Shown piece after piece: positions 1-11,780 of a DNA stretch of 64,000 bases. A program made the translations under genes and the position numbers. Under the pieces are notes generated by a model that saw only the letters and a program-made list of their open reading frames with translations, had not been told where the DNA came from and searched no databases. How positions within the stretch are numbered: position 1 is the first letter of the stretch; each line of letters starts with the position of its first letter. Origin of the DNA: Isoetes taiwanensis (Eukaryota; Streptophyta; Lycopodiopsida; Isoetales; Isoetaceae). Location: NCBI GenBank assembly GCA_021234155.1, contig JAJEKV010000015.1, forward strand, positions 8,677,046 to 8,741,045. The letters are read 5' to 3'.

Positions 1-3000
1 CCTGACCTTCTACACCCAAGCCAACACCTTTACTAATGAGCCAACTTCTTTCTTGAAGGGATATAACCCTTTTCCCCGTATTTATAGTGCATCTACTCCA
101 TATTTAAATTAGAGACATGCCTTTGGTAAACCCACGTTGTGGAGGCAACAACTCCACCGAAGCAAGCTCTCTCGCCATAGCCGCCGGAGTAAGCAGTCTT
201 GCCATAGCCACGGGAGTCGACCTCTCTCTGCCATAGACGACCGGATAATTGTTAACCATATGTAAAGCTAGTATCCCCTAGGAATAAACTGACCAAATGA
301 CACGACGTAATCTAGCAAGTCCGGCCAACTTGTTATGATAACATCAACTCACTTGGTGCGACTAATTTGGAATTTAATTAACAACGATGTGGGGCAACTC
401 TCTAGAATAGCGATGTGTTATATCCTTGGATATTCTTTAGGCGACGTGGTAATAATGCCCGGTTATCTACGTTCCTCGACCTATAACTTTAATTATTTTT
501 TTTTCCTTTGGTAGATGCCTTGATAACACAATTTCTTGGCCTTGCCATCATTCAATCTATACTACATTCATATGCTTTATCTTAGACCTTATTCGACGTT
601 ATATAATGTAATATGCTATAGACATAATTATAATTAACGTTGTCCCTCTCTACCGCCTAAAACCTTGACTCAACTCAATTCCCTGGAAAAGGATCTCTTT
701 TAAGCCCAACCAACTAGGGTAACCGCCATGCAGCACCCTTCTAGACCATGGGTAGCTTTTAATCCTACCACCCCTCACTACTTCTTCTCAATGGTCGTGT
801 TCTTTTTATGGACCATTTTCCCTGCACCACCGTACAAACTCTCAGAATAATGAGTGAGTGCTTGTGTTAGAACCCCCACAATAATGTCAACACTTTGTGC
901 CAAACTTCCCCGTCTACATGAATGTGATTAATTATCTATGCCACACCGCCACAAAGTGACAAAGCCTCTACCCTCTTTTGAGTTGTTGGCCCTCAATGCC
1001 ACCCAACCATTGTTGATTACTCACCTCCTTCTAGGGTACCTAGATAAGGTCCGAGCAAAATGTTTCCAACCATTATTTTAATACCTAAACGTCTTTAGGT
1101 TCTGCAAATGAACTTACATATTTATATGAATATCCCAAAGGACAGTACCACCCAAAGACCTCTCAAGATAGGCCTCCTCTATTCAGAGATCTTGTGTTTA
1201 AGTCTCTGGGGGTCCGTCATATGTCCTCATGGACGCTACCAATATGGCATGACCTATAAATACTATCTACCTATCTATCTATTTATTTAAAAAGGACCTT
1301 GGTGAATTCAATTCACCATGTCGTCCTAGGACATGCCAGTCTTCTTCCCTAAGCCATGCACCAAATCTTTAAATAACCTTTTTAGTTCTTACTGCCTTTC
1401 AAGCCGGAAATCTATCTTTGCATGTTAGCAAAGACCACCCTTCATGTTAGGAAATAACCTTTCTATCCAGATTGCTAAATATCATTAATAAGGGTCCTTC
1501 ATTCCTTCTCTTCTTCAATATGTTTTCTACGGCTATGGCCGATCTTGCGTCTGCCTCAGCGCATACAAATCACCCTTTAGTTGTGATCTATATTCAGTAG
1601 AGTCACCAATCCAATTACTCCTTTACGTATCCGTTAACCGTCTTGTGGCTTCTAAGCCGCTATTATATGCTCCTTCTGTTGTCAACCCACCTATCATTGG
1701 GGGTTATGATTCAACATTGTCCTACATCCTGGAAATGTTAGTCATTACATTTCTCTGTCATGATGTCATGCTGCTGTTCTGGCATTCCAAATGACTTGAC
1801 ATCCTCATTTAAGCCATAGTCATGGCCTAAGAGCGGTGAGCCTCTCAGATAAATCGAAATTACCCTCGAGTCATCAAGGCTGCCTTTTGGTATTTTGTGA
1901 GCCTTTCTACAATTACCTCACGTTTAATATAACACGGACTTGTATCAATATTCGAGTCCTGTATATGTTAACTTGCAGCCCCATGTGACCCATGGCGTCA
2001 CCTCTGCCTGATCCAGGTATGAATCATGTGGGAAAGCTAGTCTTAGGTGTCTCTGCAAGACACATTCGAACATTTAGCGGTAGTCGCTATTCGCTACTAT
2101 CCCGGAATTGTATTATTGTACTACTCAACCCCACTACCTTAAGCTTTATTCTATTGGCCGTTGACATTTATTTCAAGTGCCAACTACCACATCATACCCT
2201 AGCATGCAACGGATTGACGGTCCTTTGCACATTTCGAACGTATCTCCAGACCCTTCATCAGTAACTTTAGGATACGCTCGTCTTTCTCTCCTTGTGTCGC
2301 CACCTAGATTACCTCTCGTAAGATGTTTATCGTGTGTACATGGTATGTACATAATAAACATATCTCCATTATCCCACAATGCTAGAGCTCTGCTCTAACT
2401 TAGCTAAACTATAACCGTGGTAGTTCTTTCAAACAAACCCATTGCCTATGTACCTTTATGATGTGGCCGCCCACTTATTTCCCAAATGGACAAAATTTTT
2501 TGTGTTGGACTTGTATATGCTGCCTATAATTTGATAGGGTCTCTACTTATTTCAACCATTCCTTTAGTGCCTGATGGTACTTTAACCCCGTACATAACCT
2601 ATGGTTTCCCCCACGGGATTATGCCATAATTTCGAAGGCTATTACCTCACATGCAGAGCTTTTCTAAAGGCTTCTTTCACTAAGGATCCTTTGTGTCCTC
2701 CATATTACCCATGCTTAGTTACAATTAACCTATTTTTTCTTAAGTTATCATGTGGACTTCAGCTTTTGATCAGCCTTCAAATCTTTGTTGCCTTTGGCTC
2801 CCTCATAATGAAGTCGAGGCACTAAAACCTCCTGGTCTTCTAATAGGAAAACCCAATGTTTCAATCTTCGTTAGTAACCGCCATATGGTTATCCAATTCC
2901 TTACCCTCTTAAGCGTTTCAAACTCATAATCTCTAACGGGTCTATGCCTCAAGGCAACAGATCCTCCACCTTCTACTTCAGTACCTATAATTGTTCCCCG

Positions 3001-3640
3001 CGAGTAGGGTAACTCTTAGGATATATGGACTACTGGTCTATATAATCTCACCCCTTGTAATCTATACACCTCGTCTTGATTTTTTTTTTTTATCGGGACT
3101 TAGTCCTATGTATTGCCTCTTCTCGGTTACCCCTAAAGGTATAATCGCCAAAGTCATCGCACTCCTTCTTTTCTTCCATCAGGGGGACGCGATATTTTTA
3201 TACATCTTTTCATTCCCAAAACCAAATAAATGCTCTCAGCTTATAACAATTAAGTAATTCATTGGTATCTAGAACCTTTGAGTAGCTAAGCTCTCATTAT
3301 CGTTTATTCCAACACCGTTCTAACCATCCTCGGGATGTTTTTGAATGTAACATCACCGTATATGCTAGACTTACTCTAGCTATTCTCACTTATTTAAACT
3401 TTTCTCATCTTCCTTAGTACGACTATCTAAGATAGTCAACTCCAACCACTGGGATACCTTGAATACTTATCTCTGGTAAAGCATACCTAACCCAATATCT
3501 TCGTATATAAGCATATCATTACGCTCATTCTTTAAAACTTGTCAAGTAATATTTCCCTCGCCTTGTACGAATATTCTACTATCTTTTAATATGACTTCAA
3601 CCCCAGAGGCATGTACATGCACGAAATGGCCTACACAGCT
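1..3640. other. Decayed intergenic DNA, no gene recognised
   Basis: I see no protein family, RNA gene or complete transposon here on either strand. Open frames are short and interrupted. The plus strand is pyrimidine-rich over long stretches and reads on the minus strand as broken, faintly coding-like frames, which could be an old retroelement lying on the minus strand. A short (TATC)n run lies near 1,262-1,288 and a T-run near 3,081-3,091. Nothing allows a named call. Confidence 0.5.
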
Positions 3641-3829
3641 GTCTCTTGAGTGAAGACAATGGCGGGATTGTTCCTGAAGCACTCGCTCACCAACCGAAAC
3701 TTCACCGTCGACAACAGAGTTATAGAAGAGATCAGAGAATGCAGAGAGAGATGCCATGGACGATGACTATGCCCAACCTCGCCGACAAATGCCACCGACA
3801 CTCATTGCAACAACGCTCAACACCTTGAT

Positions 3830-4421
3830 GACAACGAAGTAATCGAAACATCATCAGACATCCTCTGTCTTCAAGAAACGAGATCGAACGACCCATCGAT
3901 CTTTGAGACAACTAAGTACAAGTGCCTGCTCAACAACAATGTGTGTGGAACAACCACACTCTACGATGGCGACAGGCTTGAGCTCCTCTACTGCCAGCAA
4001 GTTACGGAGCCCACGGTCACAGCCATCCTCGTCAAGTTCTGAGATCGCACCACGGGAATCGTCGTGCACACGGCAAATATATACAGGCCACGGCGGGAAC
4101 ATGCAGCAATTCCTCGACAATATTAGAGTGATTGCTGATAGTGCAACATCGCAATTGACACCCAGAGCCAATGCCGCAATGGAAACTGCCAAGACTGTCC
4201 TCATGGGAGATTTCAACATAGACGCCCTGTGACAAAACATCATCACGGCCTTGCAAGCCACGATGCCCGGCCACGTCCAGCAAGTCAATGCCGCCACGTG
4301 CTCCGTGATGCTGCTCGACCATATTTGGACATACTTCATGCCCGCATTTTGCGGCATCGGCCATTGCTACTGGAGCGACCACGGACGGGCATACATACTT
4401 GAGAACTCTGAGATATGCTAA
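3830..4421 (+). pseudogene. Broken endonuclease/exonuclease/phosphatase (EEP) domain
   Basis: Reading the plus strand in two frames gives a recognisable EEP fold. It starts with DILCLQETRS (the Glu of the catalytic LQE motif), continues through TTGIVVHTANIYRPR, then VLMGDFNIDAL (the GDFN Asn motif), and ends with LLDHIW and YWSDHGRAYIL (the SDH Asp-His motif). In-frame stops lie near 4,041 and 4,228, and a one-base frame change lies near 4,080, so it is not translatable. EEP domains nick DNA in LINE retrotransposons and in some Helitron-like (Helentron) proteins. No reverse transcriptase follows, so the parent element cannot be named. The sequence is more GC-rich than its surroundings. The upstream plus strand from 3,640 may be the preceding part of the same ORF but has no motif. 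Confidence 0.6.
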
Positions 4422-5283
4422 ATAAGAGAAAAAAATGGGAAAAAAAATAAACAATGGTATTGCATTATATACGAAAGTCAGTCATTGAATGTTACATGAA
4501 AGTGTTGTTCAATGGTCCTTGAAGGACGAAGGCATAATAAAGAAACAATACATAGAAGCATTAATAGTATCTTCATTGCTTCCATTTTGCGGATTTTTGC
4601 AGCAGATGCATCAAGTGAGAATATAAATATACACTGTCAATAGCTGAGAAATTTTGCTCCTCATCTGATGATTCAAACAAAGAAAAGGACTGAGTTGAGA
4701 AAACAACTGAAGCCTAGAATCCCGATTCAAGTTGTATAACCATCGCTAATTAAACAACCATTTCGCATCATATTCAAGATATGCACAATAGTTCCTTAAA
4801 TGTGTGGACTTACATAGTCCATTGTAACCTAGAACTAGCATTGTTTTCTACCAATGTCATTTATTATTGCGTGTGGGATTTGATGACAAACTCGACTTGC
4901 TTATTTTATTTTCATGCACCTTACCAAATCAAGTTCAAATTTCAGTCCAAACTTTCATTGTTCAATTGTTTGTCCAACTGGTTTATTCTGTTTATTTGGG
5001 ATCTGGCTATTTGATTTGCTATTTAATTGTTTCATGCTATAAATGACTGCTTGTGTATATACAAAGTATACATGATCGAATAAAGAAATATGCATAACAA
5101 CTCTACACATACACATTGGCTCATGAATTTGCTTCCAAAAGCTGTTAATTCACCAAATTAAAAAACATTACAGTGGCATAGCCTGCTATGAAGAACTTGC
5201 TAAGCAATGCAGTGTAAACCACATAAAAAACACAAAGAAATGATGAAGAATATATGCTTTCTGGACTTTTAGATCCCACCACT
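4422..5283. other. AT-rich intergenic DNA
   Basis: No coding, RNA or repeat feature can be supported here. The sequence is AT-rich with scattered short frames only. Confidence 0.4.
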
Positions 5284-5648
5284 TCAATCTTCATGGGATG
5301 AGGTAGGAAATCCAGTTACAACAACACCATCACTATTATTAGTAGATGGTCTAACAACGACGTTCCTGCGGCTCTTTGCAATAAAGCTTTCCACAACCAC
5401 CTGCATGCACCAACTAGTTTCTAAGGTTGTCGAAGAGCAAAGTTTTATTTTTAAGCATACACAATTATAAACCTTAATGCATACCTGCACAAGAGTAGCT
5501 GCCAATGAAGAAGACCAGCAACACTGCTGCCAATAACAAGACCATTTGGTCCTGCTAATGAGACACTAAGCCCACCACTTTTACTTTTGGTGTTCCCATT
5601 TTCAGTAAGCAAAAATGAACCAGAACGGGAGAGGATCTCAAATCGACC
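5284..5648 (-). pseudogene. AHL (AT-hook nuclear localised) gene fragment, PPC/DUF296 domain
   Basis: Two minus-strand exons encode the end of a plant AHL protein, a family that binds AT-rich DNA at matrix attachment regions and assembles through its PPC domain. Exon 5485-5648 follows a TTTTGCAG acceptor and reads GRFEILSRSGSFLLTENG, then SGGLSVSLAGPNGLVIGSS and VAGLL, the hallmark central PPC strands. After a GT-AG intron (5401-5484), exon 5284-5400 reads VVVESFIAKSRRNVVVRPS and ends in a stop. The first exon is 164 nt, which breaks the frame into the second. The slip lies just after VAGLL, where the expected small-residue stretch LAATLVQ is in another frame. The AT-hooks and first half of the PPC domain were not found upstream. 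It therefore looks like a truncated, frameshifted copy that kept its intron. An assembly indel could explain the frameshift but not the missing exons. Confidence 0.75.
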
Positions 5649-6072
5649 CTGCAAAACACACAAAATCCATAACCAAATCTGTTTATCCGAAGAAAGTACA
5701 GCTTCAGTAGCAACCAAGTATTATTATGTTCTGAATGCACAGAAACTAATGTGCTTTATTTCAACATTTAGCACTTTCTAGAATAGAACATTGCGCCACA
5801 TTTTTTTGACAACTAATATTATTATTATAACGAGCTTCACCATCTCCAACAAGGACAAGATACTTTGTCCAAAAGATCAGTTTATAAGACTAGTTGATGG
5901 CCCCATAAAGAAATCAAGATACTATGCAAATCGTTACATGCGTTTAAAGCTTTTATGTAAATCATCTGAAGTTAGTCAAAAAGGTGTGTTAGTTATAGTA
6001 CCTCGTATGTTACGGAGAGACGCATATCCTCTTGGCAGGTATAGAAAAAGTAGTGTGCCCCAAAACTTGCAA

Positions 6073-6428
6073 TTAAGCAAGGCTATGTGCTGACATCTAT
6101 CATAACCTACTAATATTTTCGTATTTAAATTAGTTGAGCTGTATCCAGTTCCACTACATATGTAGGTTGGGTCGCCCCCTTTCGCGCATTTAAGGGGCGA
6201 ATAAAAAAACAAGGCCACCGTTGAAGTCAGAATTGGATAGAAATACATTCCTTGGAGAGCTGAGATCTTTCCGTTTCATATGAATCTTAAAGCATGTGAT
6301 TCTGAACTACCTATAAAAAGTTATGGTAGCCGGAGTAGAAGGGGGTCTAATGGCCCCCTCTGCGCAACAGGTTTCCTTATATCGCGCATTGACTTTATTC
6401 TTCTGCATTTAGAGCCAAAGCAAACCCT
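6073..6428 (+). repeat. Dispersed repeat unit, copy 1
   Basis: About 350 bases are nearly the same as 7,927-8,281, in the same orientation. Both begin TTAAGCAAGGCTATGTGCTG and end near GAGCCAAAGCAAAC, with scattered substitutions and one or two short indels. The unit contains GCGC(A)(C)TTAAGGGGCGAATAAAAA near its start. No protein is encoded. It is non-autonomous and its class is unclear. Confidence 0.75.
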
Positions 6429-7744
6429 ACTTATGTGTTAGCTGCTTCTAGAGATAAGGATGTTGGAATTGGAGATCGAGAACCTTTCCTAAAATAAAAG
6501 AGTTACTGACAAGGCTGACAAGTTAGAGGGAATAAGGCTAGCGTTCCACTTCGTTTGCCCCTCTCCCAAGTCCTTGAGGACGTGGCCCAGAAGCGAGACT
6601 TTTTCAGCTTGGAGACCACAACATTAACAATAGAGCTTATAGTGCTGCCTACAGTCCATGGAGCTTGCCGACATCTGCCTTGGCAAGTTCCAGCTTATGA
6701 AGCTAAGAATTCTAGGAGCGAATATGGGATCACCCATACCCCTACTTCCACTATAGCACAATCCACTTAAAGTGAGGAAGGCCACTTAACAAGCCAAATA
6801 CCTTTCAAGTGGGGACTGCTCCAGTTGCCCGCCCCTCAGATGTGGCACCCCCTGACTGGTTGGAACTATCTGGCCTCGCTGGCAGTCATCAGGCACAATC
6901 CTATAGTTTTAAATCAGAGTTACAACCTGCAAGAGTAACATTCGAGATTCTAACCCACCCTCCAATGGTGATACTGAACCAAATAAGGTTCAATGGCAGT
7001 TAATGCATGGCGACTAATCTTTCGACCAAGGATATAGATGTCCTAGAGAGGTAGTTCCATATGTATGCAAGATGACACAACATAATATAATTAGCATTCA
7101 TCACAAACATCGAAGACTCATAAGCAGAGAGGATTCAATTAGCTAGCTATAGATTCACTATTTGGTAATCGTGTATAGTTCGACGTCAAAGTAGGTTGTA
7201 GAATAGTAATGGAGCTTATGTAGGAGGAGCAATGATGCAAAAGTTCCCACAGTCATTGGTAAAAGTAGATTATTGCCAAACTTTTCGGCTTCCAAAATTA
7301 AACAAAAAAAGGGTCCAAAATGTTTACACTAGCATCATGCCACTTTTATATTAGAGATGAAGATCCTATCGGAGCTGAAAATAGCATAGCATCCATCCTC
7401 CAAGCCACTCCATTCACGCTCTGCCAGCGCCATCCAACAGCCGCAGTACATCCTGGGACATAAACAAGTTAATAACAAGACCTTGTATAGCCATTACTTG
7501 CTGAAATAGGGACCATGCAACACTAGGAGTATTACACTCAATGTATAAGCGAAACATTGTTGGAAAGAATGGAATGAATGGAATCGTCAAATGTATGCCA
7601 CATTATTATTGAGAAGACGGCATTGATTTTAAAGAACATTTTGCCAAACACAAGACCCTCCTAATAATCCAAAACCTTATAAAGCCCTTCTTAGGCAACA
7701 ACCAGTTAACCAGCCACAGTAATCTGAAAGCCAATTCCTACTGG
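6429..7744. other. Intergenic DNA, no gene recognised
   Basis: No protein family or RNA gene is visible. Short frames at 6,555-6,770 and 6,809-7,003 have no domain and no splice context. Confidence 0.4.
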
Positions 7745-7926
7745 TATACCACACTAATCCACTACAGATTAGTTGGCTTATCCTGCCGCCCTATGGCAGA
7801 CAAAGTGGAGGACACGTATAGGCTTAAGTTCTACCATGTCGGGGATCATCATCGTATAACCCCAATAACCAACTCCCAAAGATAAACATACACTCGCCAG
7901 GGTTGAATCCCTGACCAAATGCACAT
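7745..7926 (-). mobile_element. tRNA-derived SINE, copy A
   Basis: Read on the minus strand this starts with a tRNA-like B box (GGATTCAACC, 7901-7910). It continues with a body that matches 41,425-41,600 closely (GTATGTTTATCTTTGGGAGT, then CCCGACATGGTAGAACTTAA and CTATACGTGTCCTCCACTTT). Two copies on different strands 34 kb apart, sharing a Pol III B box and a common body, are what a tRNA-derived SINE family looks like. The A box is poorly preserved here. The tail end near 7,745 is a guess. Confidence 0.6.
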
Positions 7927-8281
7927 TTAAGCAAGGCTATGTGCTGACATCTATCATAGCCTACTAATATTTTCGTATTTAGATTAGTTGAGCTGTGTCC
8001 AGTTCCACTACATATATAGGGTAGGGTCGCCCCCTTTCGCGCACTTAAGGGGCGAATAAAAAAACAAGGCCACGGTTGAAGTCAGATTTGGATAAAAATA
8101 CATTCTTTGGAGAGCTGAGATCTTTCTGTTTCATATGAATCTTAAATCATGTGATTCTGAGCTATCTATAAAAAGTTACGATAGCCAGAGTGGAAGGGGG
8201 TCTAATGGCCCCCTCTGTGCAATAGGTTTCCTTCTATCGCGCATTGACTTTATTCTTCCGCATTTAGAGCCAAAGCAAACT
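7927..8281 (+). repeat. Dispersed repeat unit, copy 2
   Basis: This is the second copy of the 350-base unit at 6,073-6,428. The SINE copy abuts it directly at its left end, while copy 1 lacks the SINE, so one inserted beside the other. Copy 2 continues rightward into sequence that holds the second arm of an inverted repeat (see 8037-8420). Confidence 0.75.
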
Positions 8282-8420
8282 CTAGAAGCAAAAAAGTGAC
8301 ATGTGCAAGAAAGCCCTAGAAGTTAGCTTTTCAACTAAACAACCCACATGTTAAATAAACAAGTGTGGAAAAAGTTGTTCGAGTTTTTATTCACCGCGTA
8401 TTTTTGCCCCTTTAGCGCGC
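8037..8420. repeat. Foldback (inverted-repeat) element arms
   Basis: The left arm at 8037-8061 (GCGCACTTAAGGGGCGAATAA) and right arm at 8384-8420 (whose complement reads GCGCGCTAAAGGGGC, a 12-base insert, then GAATAAAAA) are inverted with respect to each other, about 320 bases apart. This could be a MITE or foldback transposon whose left arm lies inside the dispersed repeat. The target-site duplication was not resolved. Confidence 0.4.
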
Positions 8421-8700
8421 ATACATAGCCCTTCAACCGTGCTTTTGAAATCTAAAGCCCTTGATTTTGATCTCAAAAGGCCCATAAACATTAGATAGAG
8501 GGCAAAAAGTGTGTGATAGAGGGGCAGTCGCGATGGAGGGCAACCCTACCCTAGAATTGGCAGATTGGAGACCACAAGCACCATTTGAAACGAGATGCCA
8601 GGGAGATAAATTTTGATATTTAACTCTCTTCTAATTGAAGATTACCTAATGTTGGGCGTTGTAAATGCATGTAAAATCATCATCCATACAAGAAATTTAT

Positions 8701-8722
8701 CGCGGCGGCCAAGGCCGCCGCG
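8701..8722. repeat. Perfect GC-only palindrome with 2-nt centre
   Basis: Ten-base arms CGCGGCGGCC and GGCCGCCGCG are separated by AA, and the weaker complement CAAGAAA/TTTCTCTTG extends outward on both sides. In an AT-rich setting this makes a very stable hairpin of about 20 base pairs. It may be the tip of a foldback or Helitron-type end, but no diagnostic terminus was recognised. Confidence 0.7.
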
Positions 8723-8947
8723 AACATTTCTCTTGGTCAACTGGATGCAAAAGACGCCCTATGTAGAAGATACTTTGTGAAATGTCAAAATGTCATGGAT
8801 GATGTTTGGTATCGAAGGAAAAATAGTGATTGAAATTATCTTATGTCCTCAAAATTGTGTGCAAAAGATGTCTTCAATATGTATAGTTATCTAAATTCAT
8901 CAATTAGCATTGGCATCGTCTTTTAACACCACCTTGATCCTAATCAT

Positions 8948-9152
8948 TCTTGGCTTAAGTTTAAAAAACAGGTTCTTGGCTTTAAGTTTAAAAAACAGGT
9001 TCCATAGGAATTACGACTTCCCATGTTGGCATTTTAGTTGTATGCAAAGCCTGTTCCTTTTTTCTCTTCGGGATTAACAGCCTGTTCCTTGTTTCAAAAT
9101 TGCTCCTTTTTTCTCTTCGGGATTAACAGCCTGTTCCTTGTTTCAAAATTGC
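8948..9152. repeat. Two short tandem duplications
   Basis: A 26-base unit (TTCTTGGCTTAAGTTTAAAA...) is repeated at 8948-8999 with one base difference. A 49-base unit (starting TCCTTTTTTCTCTTCGGG) is repeated exactly at 9055-9103 and 9104-9152. They look like local slippage or repair duplications and have no coding role. Confidence 0.85.
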
Positions 9153-9399
9153 CTGTATATCTCGAAGGCAGATGCTCAAATAAATTCCATGTGCTCCAAA
9201 GGTGAAAAACAGAGGATTCGTCCTCCCCATAGTTTTGCAGGTAGGTGCATTTGTAGCAGCTGATAGTACTTTAAATGGGATTTGACTATGCAGTACTCAA
9301 ACCTAATCTTCAGCGCATATCCACATTCCGGCATGTATAACCATCTGTCACAGATGGAGCTTGAAGATTTTATTCTTCACAAGCTCATTTCAGCTCGAC

Positions 9400-10789
9400 T
9401 CAGCACCATCGCAAGATAGAAAGGGGTAGAGCTGAATAATCATTCTTATCATGTTCAAGCTCTGTCCCATTTCTATCCTTCATATCATGCTCTTGCTTGA
9501 TTGATAAGCTCAACTCAGTCATTGGAGCGGTCGCAGAGCTATGGCTCTGCATTCTTTGGCATATAACCCCATTGCCAATTGCTTCTTCTTTTATGTCTGG
9601 TTTGATCGATACAAACGTCTCTTTGTGGTCCATTGTTTTTGTTTCTGTTTGCGTCACTTGTACAAATAGAAGAAAAATCAGGGACTACCACTGCGGCTGA
9701 AGCTGCCTGTGAACTAAGAATCTCCCGTAAAGCCATTATGCTGCCATGCCGAACTTCCCATACTACATATAGACAAAATCACATGAGACTCTGATTCATT
9801 AAGTTGCCAAACAACATATAAGAAATAAAGTGTCACCTGGATCAAACATGTCATGAATAAGTAGCTCTACAAAGCGAGCAAATGGCCATTGACCATCACC
9901 AATAAAATCAGGCTGGTCTTCTTCCACTCCAGATTCCATCACCAACTTCAGAACAATACTATTTGTTATTAAAAATTGCAGTCGTGATTGCACTATAATG
10001 CTGAACCCAGCATACCTTATCTGTGTTCGACTGCTCCATAACAAATGGTCTTGCCGTGGTTGTGTTAGCACGCTTAGCACTAGGTTCTTCGACATCTTGA
10101 TCTTCAGCCCATTCTTTAGGTCCACTAAATTTGGCTTTCCATTTCAGCATGTTCCTTTCTCTAGCACTTAATGTTTTTGACATGACCACACCAGGAACCA
10201 TGTTTGCCACCAATTGTTGAACTTCCTGCCGTCCTCCTTGAAGCTGATAAGATAAGCTATGCATAAAATTCTCACCATTGCCACCACTAAATGTTCTACT
10301 AATCATAAGGTCTTCATCACGAATCACATCATTGACGTCCATGAACTGTTCACAGACATCAAGGCCTACAGGCAAGTATGTAGCAGTACTAAAAAGGGGA
10401 ATGAACCAGGAGAATATAATCTATTCTCACCTAGCCTCCGGCGTAAGTTCTGTTTCTGGCGAGCCAGACGCTCTGCTGGATTTGTGGCATTGTCGACTCC
10501 AACATCATATTCCTAAAAAATGTGCACTAGTTTTATAAGGCATGTCCACAAGCTAAAAAAATATTAAAAACATATTTCAAGGTATGTCCTAAAATAATGC
10601 AGAATGTAAAGTCCCAGAACAAATGTAAAGTTCCCAACAGAAATACAAATGATAACCTTAAGAATTACAGACAAAGGACTACCTGACCACCAGAAGAAAG
10701 CAACAGAGCACCAAACAAGCTCCATTTGGTTCTGCAGTGTGAAGCTACGGATCATGCAAAGAGGTCACAATGTTCATGGGCTGTACAGG
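9400..10789 (-). pseudogene. BTAF1/Mot1 (TATA-binding-protein remover) gene fragment
   Basis: Minus-strand exons match the N-terminal third of plant BTAF1/Mot1, a Snf2-family ATPase of about 2,000 residues that strips TBP from DNA. Exon 10683-10789 holds a damaged FGALLLSSGGQ segment. Exon 10431-10512 reads EYDVGVDNATNPAERLARQK. Exon 10016-10365 starts GLDVCEQFMDVNDVIRDEDL and includes LSARERNMLKWKAKF. Exon 9837-9945 includes WPFARFVELLIHDMFDP. Exon 9762 downward reads VWEVRHGSIMALREILSSQA. The junctions 10431/10365, 10016/9945 and 9837/9762 are phase-consistent with GT-AG borders. The first exon carries a frameshift consistent with two missing bases, and the last one is split between two frames near 9,650 before stopping near 9,400. 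No Snf2 ATPase, HEAT-repeat remainder or start codon was found. It is an intron-bearing truncated copy. Confidence 0.8.
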
Positions 10790-10981
10790 GGAGCCTTATC
10801 TGCAAAAGAGTTCAACCGGATTATTCACAAGGAAAGCCAAGTTTCATACCTGTTTCCTGCAATTCTCTTTGGCTATACATATTCCTTTAAAAGGTTTGTA
10901 GATTGAGGCAAACTGCCCGCTTTTTAGACGTAGTACGGCGCTTTCTCAAATCCGTCAATGTATGAGGTTATGAAAAGGTAA

Positions 10982-11780
10982 TCAAAGAGGTGCACAGCTT
11001 AGTAATGAGTCCAGATGGCTTGCATGAGCTTTTACCTGGTGCTTTCGCATCTGGGCTAAGCCAGACCTTATGGATTCGGATTTTAAAAAGCCTTCCAGGT
11101 TCCGAAGACCTCTAGGCGCCGGATTTCGAGATCGCAGATGCTCTGCTCCAAGACTTCGTAAAAAAAAAAAGTTCTTTCGTATTCCGTCATAGGCTTCGTT
11201 TGTTTTCTTTTTCCTTGATTGCAAGAATCAAACCCTAGCAGAGGAGATCCAGTTGCTCTGCCATGAAACGTTCCCCAAGCATTTTTGTGCTCTTGAAGTT
11301 TCGCATTGATGGTTTGATTCTTCATGTTCAAGCTCTGAATCACTGGATCAAAGGCCTGATCAACAAATCGTGCTGAATATAGGGCATAGAACTGATTAGA
11401 AATCCGGTGAAAGGAAGGATTATTCGCCATAGCCGAGAACCCATTGAAGCTCATGTCGCTGCAGTACTGGCAAAAGGGCTTATTTTCAAAACAATTCTCT
11501 GATTGAGAGGCGGAAGCAGAGGGGGCGAAATAATAGATTGAATCAGATTGTACAGCAGATCCTGGAGGAGATAAAAGGAGAAATAGGAGATCCCTGATGA
11601 AATTTTAGCTTCATGCAAGCATCTGATACAAATATCTGTGCAAAATCTGGCGTTAGGCTTATAAAAAACCAACGTTAGGCTTATAAAAAACCAACGTCCG
11701 ACCTGTACTGAACGCTCATGTTCTAATTCTTGTCTGATCTTCCTGTTTTGCAGCCGAATCAAGCAAAACCCACATCCCAA
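10982..11780 (-). other. Unrecognised minus-strand open frames between BTAF1 fragment and JMJD4
   Basis: Overlapping frames at 10982-11224, 11083-11454 and 11451-11780 are open on the minus strand. The 123-codon one begins MSFNGFSAMANNPSFHRISN. None has a domain I recognise, and none matches the expected start of BTAF1. A 22-base tandem duplication (CGTTAGGCTTATAAAAAACCAA, 11651-11694) lies inside the last. I treat these as chance or decayed frames. They could also hold 5' untranslated exons. Confidence 0.25.

Noticed and set aside
1992-2398. Overlapping short frames on both strands
   Set aside because: They are mutually overlapping, without domains or codon periodicity visible by eye.
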